58,251 bases of DNA from RUG11272 sp045226335 (GTDB lineage Bacteria; Bacillota; Clostridia; Christensenellales; Aristaeellaceae): the NCBI GenBank assembly GCA_045226335.1, contig JBGVCH010000076.1, positions 1-58,251 of the forward strand, read 5' to 3'. The notes under the pieces were generated by a model, which was not told the DNA's origin, made no database searches, and worked only from the letters and a program-made list of their open reading frames with translations. This document shows, piece by piece, positions 49,034-56,043 of this stretch. The first letter of the stretch is position 1, and each line of letters starts with the position of its first letter. Both the position numbers and the translations under genes were made by a program.

Positions 49034-49061
49034 TTGACAGGAAGGCAAACAGGACTATAAT
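49034..49061 (+). promoter_or_regulatory. Promoter of the PII-like/antiporter unit
   Basis: TTGACA (49034-49039), 16-bp spacer, TATAAT (49056-49061), starting 5 bp after the mfd stop. Near-perfect consensus. Confidence 0.8.
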
Positions 49062-49101
49062 GGCGTTGGTCTTCGGACCGGAACAAAGCGGGAGGGATAT
49101 C

Positions 49102-49449
49102 ATGCAGCTGTATGTGCTGGTGCTCAACAAGACCGAGTATCTGGAGCCGCTGTTCAAAGCCATGCTGGAGAACGGCATCAACGGCGCCACTGTGCTGGAT
49201 TCCACGGGCATGATGCGGGTGCTGTCCGACGACGAGAACGTGGACCTGCCCATGCTGGGGCTGTTCCGCCACATCTACGCGCCGGAGCGCCGGGCTTCCA
49301 AGACGGTGTTCATCGTCCTCCCGGACGAACAGGTGCCCAAGCTGTCGGACCTCATCGACCGGGTCACCGGCGGCCTGGACAAGCCGGACACCGGCATCGC
49401 CTTCGCCATGCCGGTCAGCTTCCTGAAGGGACTGAACAAGAAAGCATGA
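49102..49449 (+). CDS. Small PII-like protein
   Basis: A 115-residue protein with an apparent PII-like beta-alpha-beta layout: MQLYVLVLNK strand, EYLEPLFKAMLENGI helix, GATVLDSTGM strand and turn, then a disordered loop region, KTVFIVLPD strand, a helix and a final strand. I infer a ligand-sensing regulatory subunit; no T-loop tyrosine or family signature can be confirmed by eye. GGGAGGG precedes ATG 49102. It overlaps the antiporter gene by 4 bp, which makes it a likely regulator of that antiporter. Confidence 0.6.
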   Translation: MQLYVLVLNKTEYLEPLFKAMLENGINGATVLDSTGMMRVLSDDENVDLPMLGLFRHIYAPERRASKTVFIVLPDEQVPKLSDLIDRVTGGLDKPDTGIAFAMPVSFLKGLNKKA

Positions 49450-50660
49450 GTGCCGAGTTTCCGCTGCTGGCCCTGGCCATCGCCTTCGCGGCCGCGCTGC
49501 TGATGAGCCGGCTGGTCCGCTACATCCATCTTCCCAACGTGACCGCCTACCTGGTGGCGGGATTGCTGCTGGGCCCGGTCTTCGGGCTGCTGCCCGCCGC
49601 CACGACCAAGAGCCTGGGCATCCTGTCCGACGTGGCGCTGGGCTTCATCGCCTATGCCATCGGCGCGGAGTTCAAGCTGAGCTACCTGAAGCAGATCGGC
49701 GCGAAGCCCGTGGTCATCACCTGCCTGGAGAGCGCCTGCGCGTCGCTGTTCGTCTTCCTGGCCCTGTGGGCCTGCGGGCAGCCCATGCCCATGTGCCTGA
49801 CCCTGGCGGCCATCGCGGCGGCCACGGCCCCCGCCGCCACCCTGATGGTGGTCCGGCAGTACCACGCCGACGGCCCGGTCTGCCGGATGCTGCTCCCCGT
49901 GGTGGCCATGGACGACGCCACCGGCCTGATGCTCTACGCCGTCCTCTCCAAACTGGCCCTGATCCTGGACGGCCAGGGCGGCGCGGTTTCTCTCATGGAC
50001 CTGCTGGTGCTGCCCCTGTGCCAGATCATCGTGTCCCTGGCCCTGGGCTTCGCCATCGGCGCGCTGCTGTCCCTGGTGCTGCGCTTCTTCCACTCCCGGG
50101 GCAACAAGCTGTCCCTGACCCTGTGCGCGGTGTTTATCGGCGTGGGCCTCTCAACCACCAACGTGCTGAACCTGTCCAGCCTGCTGGTGTGCATGATGAT
50201 CGGCGCGGCCATGGTCAACCTGTACCCGAAGAGCGACAGCATGCTGGAGGTGTGCGACCGGTTCACCCCGCCGCTGTTCATGCTGTTCTTCGTCCTCTCC
50301 GGCGCGGCCCTGGACTTCTCGGTGCTGAAGCAAGTGGGGCTGATCGGCGTCGTCTACGTGGTGGTGCGGGTCATCGGCAAGGTCTTCGGCGCCACCATGG
50401 GGGCGAAGATCGAGAAGTGCGACCGGAACATCGTCCGCTGGCTGGGCCTGACCCTGGTGCCCCAGGCCGGCGTGGCCATCGGCATGGCCCGGCTGGCCCT
50501 GCAGGACCTGCCGGAGTACGGCGCCAGGATCAACGCGGTGGTGCTGGCCGGCACCCTGATCTACGAACTCACGGGCCCGCTGATCACCAAGCTGGCCCTG
50601 ACCAAAGCGGGAGAGATCAAGCCCGAAAAAGCCGCGAAGCCCGTGCCGCAGCGGCCGTGA
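49446..50660 (+). CDS. Cation/proton antiporter (CPA2, KefB/NapA-like)
   Basis: A 404-residue membrane protein with about 12 segments. VTAYLVAGLLLGPVFGLL and VALGFIAYAIGAEF are the typical first helices, and VVAMDDATGLMLYAVL contains the paired Asp-Asp of electrogenic CPA2 antiporters. LVPQAGVAIGMARLAL is the late conserved helix. No RCK domain is fused, so control may come from the PII-like protein upstream. Ion (Na+ or K+) not readable. Translationally coupled to the upstream gene. Confidence 0.9.
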   Translation: MSAEFPLLALAIAFAAALLMSRLVRYIHLPNVTAYLVAGLLLGPVFGLLPAATTKSLGILSDVALGFIAYAIGAEFKLSYLKQIGAKPVVITCLESACASLFVFLALWACGQPMPMCLTLAAIAAATAPAATLMVVRQYHADGPVCRMLLPVVAMDDATGLMLYAVLSKLALILDGQGGAVSLMDLLVLPLCQIIVSLALGFAIGALLSLVLRFFHSRGNKLSLTLCAVFIGVGLSTTNVLNLSSLLVCMMIGAAMVNLYPKSDSMLEVCDRFTPPLFMLFFVLSGAALDFSVLKQVGLIGVVYVVVRVIGKVFGATMGAKIEKCDRNIVRWLGLTLVPQAGVAIGMARLALQDLPEYGARINAVVLAGTLIYELTGPLITKLALTKAGEIKPEKAAKPVPQRP

Positions 50661-50668
50661 ATCATACG

Positions 50669-50691
50669 AAGGGACCTTCGGGTTCCTTTTT
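50669..50691 (+). terminator. Terminator after the antiporter gene
   Basis: AAGGGACC (50669-50676), UUCG loop, GGTTCCTT (50681-50688, one G-U pair) and TTT. Eight bases after the stop codon. Confidence 0.75.
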
Positions 50692-50699
50692 CCGTGCGC

Positions 50700-50725
50700 G
50701 AAAAAACCGGCACGAAGGCCGGTTT
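50700..50725 (-). terminator. Minus-strand terminator, probable end of the rplI-dnaB operon
   Basis: Perfect 8-bp stem AAACCGGC/GCCGGTTT with a 6-nt loop, followed on the minus strand by TTT and CGCG. It lies 190 bp beyond the stop of the lipoprotein gene, so that operon would carry a long 3' UTR including the hairpins at 50836-50876. Confidence 0.6.
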
Positions 50726-50835
50726 GATAGGGACATATACGATTCTGCTCAGTAAGCCTTTCAAGTCAACAAACGTTATACAATACTGGTCTCAAATAAG
50801 AATTACAAGTCAAGCAAGGGCATGCAACCGAAGGT

Positions 50836-50876
50836 CCAGGGCGATCGGAAAGCCCTGGCCGCGCCCGCAGGCGCGG
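50836..50876 (+). other. Two adjacent perfect hairpins in a non-coding region, unassigned structured element
   Basis: CCAGGGC (50836-50842)/GCCCTGG (50852-50858) with loop GATCGGAAA is followed without a gap by CCGCGCC (50859-50865)/GGCGCGG (50870-50876) with loop CGCA, then AACCCCTCTTGTGATTGAC. The 5' side (50727-50835) is AT-rich with TATACAAT at about 50773. The pattern recalls the right end or omega-RNA of IS200/IS605-type elements, but no tnpA or tnpB is present, so this is a weak hypothesis. It may also be a 3' UTR structure or an sRNA. Confidence 0.4.
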
Positions 50877-50915
50877 AACCCCTCTTGTGATTGACACTCA
50901 CAGACAGGAATGGGC

Positions 50916-51773
50916 TTACTTGGTAAACTTCACTGTCTTGCGGAAGCGGCTGTACACCCCGTCCTTGTAGGTGCGGGAGTACTCATAGGGCGCCATGACC
51001 CGGACCACCACCAGGGTCTTGTTCACCGTGACGGCGTGCACGCGGCCCCAGACCCGGTATTCGGTGCCCTTGATGTAGCCGTCAAAGTCGATGTAGACGC
51101 CGTTCTTGTCGAACAGGGTGCGGTTGGCGGTGTTGGTCTTGCTGAAGGAGGTGAACTCCGACTTGAGGTTGTTCACCACCGCCAGGACTTCCTTCTTCAG
51201 GTCGTTGACGCCGTACTCGGAGGACACCGCACGGGCCGTGACGATCAGCTGTGCCTGATAGGGGAAGCGGGCGTCGGGGTTGGTCAGCACGTAGGTATCC
51301 GACAGGGAGTCGTCGGCGCTCCAGCCCTTGGGCGCCTCAAAGGACAGCCGCAGCTTGGTGGCGTCATAGGTGGCGTACTCGCTGAACTTCATGTCCGGCA
51401 CAGGGGTGGGGGTGGGCTTGTCCACGGGATCGATGACCAGGGGCGTCGCGCCGGCGTAGGTGATGCCGGACTGCGGGACGGCGGTGGCCGCGGTGCCCGC
51501 GCCCGCGCTGACGGCGGCGGCCGTCACCGTGATGACGTCCTCGGGCTCCTCGTCATAGTCCTCCTCGGCGGCGATCACATCCGCGTAGTCGTCCCAGTTG
51601 ATGGTCTCGGCCTGGGGAACAGGCTGGGCGGCCGGCGTCTGGGCCGTGCCGGCTACCTGGATGGTGGTCTCAAAGTGCTCCGGCTCCACGGCGGCGGTTT
51701 CCTTCGGCGCGCAGGCGGTCATGGTGAACACCATCACCAGAGCGGTCAGGATCAGAGCGATTCTCGTTTTCAT
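50916..51773 (-). CDS. Lipoprotein of unknown function
   Basis: A 285-residue protein with a lipoprotein signal peptide (MKTRIALILTALVMVFTMTAC; lipobox MTAC). A low-complexity acidic and A/T/V-rich linker to about residue 130 includes a PTPTPVP stretch, followed by a globular domain of about 150 residues with RLSFEAPKGWS, VYIDFDGYIKGTEYRVWGR and repeated YKDGVYSRF. Similar sequences in Firmicutes are envelope lipoproteins with no assigned role. ATG 51773 follows AAGGAGG. It is the last gene after rplI, dnaB and yhaM. Confidence 0.75.
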   Translation of the reverse strand: MKTRIALILTALVMVFTMTACAPKETAAVEPEHFETTIQVAGTAQTPAAQPVPQAETINWDDYADVIAAEEDYDEEPEDVITVTAAAVSAGAGTAATAVPQSGITYAGATPLVIDPVDKPTPTPVPDMKFSEYATYDATKLRLSFEAPKGWSADDSLSDTYVLTNPDARFPYQAQLIVTARAVSSEYGVNDLKKEVLAVVNNLKSEFTSFSKTNTANRTLFDKNGVYIDFDGYIKGTEYRVWGRVHAVTVNKTLVVVRVMAPYEYSRTYKDGVYSRFRKTVKFTK

Positions 51774-51804
51774 GGGACAAACCTCCTTGAAACATTGACA
51801 GGGA

Positions 51805-52827
51805 TCAGAATGGGAGGAGCTCTTCAGCTTCCGGGGAACCGTCGGCGGCCTGGACCGGATCCGGCCGGGCGGGCGCCGGAGGCTCCGCGGTGAACTGGGG
51901 ATGGTACATCCTGCGGTCATCCAGGTACGGGATCCGCTCGGAGAACGCGCCGACGGGGGTGCGGTCCTGAATGGTCTTCATCTCATCCATCTTGGCGTCC
52001 AGGGTGTCGATCCAGTGGAGCACCTCCGCCTCGGGGAAGAGGGGCCGCCTGGGACTGCCGAACTCCGGGATGCCGTGATGGCTGATCATCATGTGCTCCA
52101 GCAGTGTCACCACTTCGCCGGTGACGCCGGTGTTCCGGGCCGCCTCGTCCACCAGGCTGACGCCCCGCACCAGGTGCCCCACCAGCAGGCCGTCCATGGT
52201 GTAGTCCGAGACGTTGCCCAGCTCGTCGCTCTTCAGCTCGGTCGTTTTGCTCAGGTCGTGGACGATGACGCCGGCCAGCAGCAGGTCCCGGTTCAGGAAG
52301 GGGTAGGCCTCGATGATGTGTTCCGCGGTGTTCATCATGCTGGTGGTGTGGTGCAGCAGGCCGCTGCGCTCGGCATGGTGCATCCGCTGGGCGGCGGGGA
52401 ACCACGCCAGGGTGTCACCCGTCAGGCGGATCATCTCCCGGACCAGCGTCTTCAGGTCTTCCGACGCGAAGGAGTCGATGGCCTCCTCGATCCGCAGCAT
52501 CATCTCCGACGCGGGTTCCGGCGCGCAGGGGATCAGCTTGCGCAGGTCCGGGTTGGTGGCGGGCTTCAGCTTGTTGACCCGCATCTGGATCCGCCCGTTG
52601 AACTCCTCCACCAGGCCTTCCAGATACACCACGCCGCTGGCCACCGGCATGCCCGGCAGGCCGTCCAGGTTCCAGACCTTGGCGTTGATCTCTCCCGTGC
52701 GGTCGCACAGGGTCATGTCCAGGTAGTCCCGGCCCGTCTTGCCGGTGCGCTTCTCCACGGAGCGGACCAGCAGATCTCCCTCAAAGGTCATTCTGGGCCG
52801 CAGCGCGCTGACGGTTGTCTCCTGCAT
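51805..52827 (-). CDS. yhaM: OB/HD-domain 3'-5' exoribonuclease, YhaM family
   Basis: A 340-residue protein with an N-terminal OB-fold (GDLLVRSVEKRTGKTGRDYL, INAKVWNLDG) and an HD domain: GLLHHTTSMM, VIVHDLSKTTEL (His-Asp) and ISHHGIPEFGSPR. This is the architecture of YhaM (CBF1), a Mn-dependent exonuclease acting on RNA and DNA. ATG 52827 with AAGGATGA upstream. Located 19 bp after dnaB. Confidence 0.93.
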   Translation of the reverse strand: MQETTVSALRPRMTFEGDLLVRSVEKRTGKTGRDYLDMTLCDRTGEINAKVWNLDGLPGMPVASGVVYLEGLVEEFNGRIQMRVNKLKPATNPDLRKLIPCAPEPASEMMLRIEEAIDSFASEDLKTLVREMIRLTGDTLAWFPAAQRMHHAERSGLLHHTTSMMNTAEHIIEAYPFLNRDLLLAGVIVHDLSKTTELKSDELGNVSDYTMDGLLVGHLVRGVSLVDEAARNTGVTGEVVTLLEHMMISHHGIPEFGSPRRPLFPEAEVLHWIDTLDAKMDEMKTIQDRTPVGAFSERIPYLDDRRMYHPQFTAEPPAPARPDPVQAADGSPEAEELLPF

Positions 52828-52846
52828 CTCGGATCATCCTTACTGC

Positions 52847-54199
52847 TCAGTATGGTTTGTCGCCGCCCTGCGCCGGGGCCAGGTTCGCGTAGGAGGCGAA
52901 CTCGCTGAGCCAGGCCAGGCCGATGTTGGCCAGCGGGCCGTTCCGCTGCTTGGCGACGATGGCTTCACCCAGATTGGGGTCGCCTTTTTCTTTGTCATAA
53001 TAGTATTCCCGGTGGAGGAACATGACCACGTCCGCGTCCTGCTCGATGGAGCCGGAGTCGCGCAGGTCGCTCAGCATCGGCTTTTTGTCCTGCCGGGTGG
53101 TGGCGGCGCGGCTCAGCTGGGCGCAGGCCACCAGCGGCACCTTCAGGTCCAGGGCGATGGATTTCAGGGAGCGGCTGATCTCAGCGACCTCCAGCTGGCG
53201 GTTTTCCACCTTGCCGTCCACCCGCATGAGCCCAAGATAGTCCAGCACCACCAGATCCAGCCCCTTGTCCATCATGAGCCGGCGGCAGCGGGAGCGCAGC
53301 TGGGTGGGGGTGATGCCGGCGGTATCGTCGAGATAGATCTCGGCGCCGGCCAGGGGATTGATGGCATTGGCCAGGCGCATCCAGTCGTCGCCCGACAGAT
53401 TGCCCTGCCGCACCCGCTGCATGTCCACCCGGGCCTCCGCGCAGAGCATACGCATGGCGATCTGCTCCCGGGGCATCTCCAGGCTGAAGAACGCGACCCG
53501 CTTTTTCGCGGCCAGGGCGGCATAGGAGGCGATGTTGATGGCAAAGGACGTCTTGCCCATGGAGGGCCGCGCGCCGATGAGGATCAGCTCGCCGGGGTGC
53601 AGGCCGGTCAGCAGCTGGTCCAGGTCCGTAAAGCCGGTGGGCACGCCGGGGAGCTTGCCTTTGTTCCGGCTCAGCTCCTCAATGTTGGCGTACGTGTCGA
53701 CGAGGACTTCCCGGATGGGCTTCAGGGCTTCGCTGCTGCCCCGCTGCATCACGATGTCGAAGACGGCCTTCTCGGCGTGGCTCAGGATCTCCGGCAGGGG
53801 ATTCTGCTGGCTGAAGCACTCCTGGCTGATCTGCTGGGAGGCCGCGATCAGCTTCCGCAGCGTGCTCTTCTCGCTCACCAGGCGGATGTAGGCGTGGGCG
53901 TTGACGGTGGTCGGCACATACTGGTTCAGGTCGACCAGGTATTGGGTGCCGCCCACGCCTTCGGCGGTGCCCCGGCGCTGCAGCTCTTCGTCCACCGTCA
54001 CAAGGTCGATGGGCTGGTGAGCGCGGTTGAGGGCCAGCATGGCGTCGAAGATCTCCCGGTGGGCCGGCTGATAGAAATCTTCCGGGGCCAGCTCTTCCAC
54101 GGCTTTGAGGACGGCGCCGGAATCCCTGAGCATGGCGCCGAGAACGGATTTTTCCGCTTCCAGGCTGTTGGGCTGCGTCTCTGCGCGCAGTTCGCTCAT
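52847..54199 (-). CDS. dnaB: Replicative DNA helicase DnaB
   Basis: A 450-residue DnaB-type (DnaC in Bacillus) helicase. The N-terminal primase-binding domain is followed by the RecA-like domain with Walker A GARPSMGKTS (209-218), LVVLDYLGLM (Walker B) and AQLSRAATTR with DLRDSGSIEQDADVV. ATG 54199 has GGGAGG six bases upstream; ATG 54205 lies against the SD. It follows rplI, the standard order. Confidence 0.97.
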   Translation of the reverse strand: MSELRAETQPNSLEAEKSVLGAMLRDSGAVLKAVEELAPEDFYQPAHREIFDAMLALNRAHQPIDLVTVDEELQRRGTAEGVGGTQYLVDLNQYVPTTVNAHAYIRLVSEKSTLRKLIAASQQISQECFSQQNPLPEILSHAEKAVFDIVMQRGSSEALKPIREVLVDTYANIEELSRNKGKLPGVPTGFTDLDQLLTGLHPGELILIGARPSMGKTSFAINIASYAALAAKKRVAFFSLEMPREQIAMRMLCAEARVDMQRVRQGNLSGDDWMRLANAINPLAGAEIYLDDTAGITPTQLRSRCRRLMMDKGLDLVVLDYLGLMRVDGKVENRQLEVAEISRSLKSIALDLKVPLVACAQLSRAATTRQDKKPMLSDLRDSGSIEQDADVVMFLHREYYYDKEKGDPNLGEAIVAKQRNGPLANIGLAWLSEFASYANLAPAQGGDKPY

Positions 54200-54234
54200 G
54201 GCCATCCTCCCTTCCCCGGAATGGTGACGTCGGT

Positions 54235-54687
54235 TTACTTGGCGATGGGAATCACGTGGAGGATCATCTGGGTGGTGATCCCGCTGTAGAGCCAAACGGT
54301 GACCTTGACGTCGCCCACCTGCTTCACCGGCTCGGCCAACTCGATCTTCTTCTTATCCACGGTGATCCCGTACTGGGCTTTCAGCTGCTCGGCCACTTCG
54401 GCAGTGGTGACGGAGCCGTACAGCCGGCCCTTCTCCCCGCACTTCACCTGCAGCTCGACGACCTTGTCCTTCAGCTGCCCGGCCTTCTCGATGGCGGTGG
54501 CCCGGCGCTCCGCTTCCCGGGCGTCCTCCGCGGCGCGCTTGCGCATGACCTCTTTGGTGGCGCCGGCGGTGGCTTCCATGGCCAGCTTCTGGGGAAACAG
54601 GAAGTTTCTTGCGTAGCCGTCGGACACGTTGATGATCTCGTCGCGTTTGCCCTGGCCTTTGACATCCTGGAGCAGAATAACCTTCAT
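54235..54687 (-). CDS. rplI: 50S ribosomal protein L9
   Basis: A 150-residue L9. The N-terminal domain MKVILLQDVKGQGKRDEI and NVSDGYARNFLFPQKLA are diagnostic, then the long connecting helix and the C-terminal domain with GRLYGSVTTAEVAEQL. ATG 54687 is preceded by GAGGTG. First gene of the rplI-dnaB-yhaM-lipoprotein unit. Confidence 0.97.
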   Translation of the reverse strand: MKVILLQDVKGQGKRDEIINVSDGYARNFLFPQKLAMEATAGATKEVMRKRAAEDAREAERRATAIEKAGQLKDKVVELQVKCGEKGRLYGSVTTAEVAEQLKAQYGITVDKKKIELAEPVKQVGDVKVTVWLYSGITTQMILHVIPIAK

Positions 54688-54731
54688 TCGGATCACCTCT
54701 GTTGTTGGATGGGCCTGCGGCCTCGATGATG

Positions 54732-54760
54732 AGTATAGCACACCTTTTTCCTTTTGTCAT
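54732..54760 (-). promoter_or_regulatory. Promoter of the rplI operon
   Basis: Minus strand ATGACA (54760-54755), 17-bp spacer and TATACT (54737-54732). Confidence 0.65.
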
Positions 54761-54845
54761 CTATTTTTAACGAAAACGAAAAGAAAACCTGTAAATCTTC
54801 GGATCAATCAGCATGGGGCTTTTTCCCGGTACACTTTAGAGAGAC

Positions 54846-54873
54846 AAAAAAGCCGCACCACGACGGGTGCGGC
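54846..54873 (-). terminator. Terminator of the sugar ABC transporter unit
   Basis: Perfect 8-bp stem GCCGCACC/GGTGCGGC, 6-nt loop, followed by TTTTTT on the minus strand, 14 bp after the ATPase stop. The intergenic region 54688-54887 holds this, the rplI promoter and an AT-rich stretch with nothing else seen. Confidence 0.85.
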
Positions 54874-54887
54874 TCCGTGGAAAAAGG

Positions 54888-56030
54888 TCAGTCGCCGTAG
54901 ATCAGGCTCTTCTCGGTGCCCGGATCGAAGAGGTGCATGACCTTGGCGGGGAAGGTGATGTACAGGGTGTTGCCGTCCGCCAGGCTGCTGCGCTGCTCGG
55001 GGGTCAGGTTCACGGTGGGCACCCGGACGATGAGGTTGTCATCGTTGGCGCTGCGCATGTGCAGGTGCAGCTCGCTGCCCATCATCTCGTTGACGCGGAC
55101 CGTGCAGGGGATGGCGGCGGGATCCTGCTCCGCGCCGAAGAGCACGGTGGTGTGCTCCGGCCGGACGCCCAGGGTGATGTCCATGCTGCCGATGCCCTTC
55201 TGGGCCAGGACGCCGCATTGCCCCTTCTCCAGGGGGATCTTCACGCCCAGGACTTCCACGCTGTAGTCCAGGTCGTCCAGGCCCTTCACCAGCCGGGCCT
55301 TGAGGAAGTTCATCTGGGGGCTGCCGATGAAGCCGGCGACGAACAGGTTATTGGGGGTGTCGAAAACCTCCTGGGGCGTGCCCACCTGCTGGACCCAGCC
55401 GTCCTTCATGATGACGATGCGGTCGCCCAGGGTCATGGCTTCCGTCTGGTCGTGGGTGACGTAGATGAAGGTGGTGTCCACGCGCTTGCGCAGGAGGATG
55501 ATCTCCGCGCGCATCTGGTTGCGCAGCTTGGCGTCCAGGTTGGACAGGGGCTCGTCCATCAGGAAGACGGCGGGGTCCCGGACGATGGCGCGGCCGATGG
55601 CCACACGCTGGCGCTGGCCGCCGGACAGGGCCTTGGGCTTGCGGCCCAGGTACTCGGTGATGCCCAGGATCTCCGCGGCCTCGCAGACGCGGCGGTGGAT
55701 CTCGTCGCTGTTCATCTTCCGCAGTCGCAGGGGGAAGGCCAGGTTCTCGTAGACCGTGATGTGGGGATACAGCGCGTAGTTCTGGAAAACCATGGCGATA
55801 TCCCGGTCCTTGGGCTCCACGTCGTTGACCAGGCGGTCGCCGATGTAGAGCTCACCGCCGGTGATGTCCTCCAGGCCGGCCACCATGCGTAGGGTGGTGG
55901 ACTTGCCGCAGCCGGAAGGACCGACGAACACCACGAACTCCTTGTCCTTGATTTCAAGGTTGAAGTCGTGCACGACCGTGACCTTGTTGTCGTAGGTCTT
56001 TTTGATATGATTGAGCGTGACGCTTGCCAT
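54888..56030 (-). CDS. Sugar ABC transporter ATPase, UgpC/MsmK type
   Basis: A 380-residue ATPase of the carbohydrate-import (CUT1) class. Walker A GPSGCGKST (37-45), Q-loop in VFQNYALYPH, signature LSGGQRQRVAIGRAIVRDP, Walker B VFLMDEPLSNLD and switch His (YVTHDQTEAMTL). The C-terminal regulatory OB domain includes LGVRPEHT. It energises uptake of an oligosaccharide or sugar-phosphate through the two permeases upstream; such ATPases may be shared between several sugar systems. AAGGAGG precedes the ATG. Confidence 0.93.
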   Translation of the reverse strand: MASVTLNHIKKTYDNKVTVVHDFNLEIKDKEFVVFVGPSGCGKSTTLRMVAGLEDITGGELYIGDRLVNDVEPKDRDIAMVFQNYALYPHITVYENLAFPLRLRKMNSDEIHRRVCEAAEILGITEYLGRKPKALSGGQRQRVAIGRAIVRDPAVFLMDEPLSNLDAKLRNQMRAEIILLRKRVDTTFIYVTHDQTEAMTLGDRIVIMKDGWVQQVGTPQEVFDTPNNLFVAGFIGSPQMNFLKARLVKGLDDLDYSVEVLGVKIPLEKGQCGVLAQKGIGSMDITLGVRPEHTTVLFGAEQDPAAIPCTVRVNEMMGSELHLHMRSANDDNLIVRVPTVNLTPEQRSSLADGNTLYITFPAKVMHLFDPGTEKSLIYGD

Positions 56031-56043
56031 GTTGCTGTCCTCC

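Noticed and set aside
43939..49272. Very long open frame on the minus strand (1777 codons) opposite the DUF4317, SRP RNA and mfd genes
   Set aside because: It is a shadow frame caused by GC-rich codons; its protein is rich in His/Gln/Gly/Arg without motifs, and the plus strand encodes a complete Mfd.
52847..54687. Possible replication origin near dnaB and rplI
   Set aside because: No dnaA/dnaN genes and no cluster of DnaA boxes was seen; rplI-dnaB is often away from the origin.
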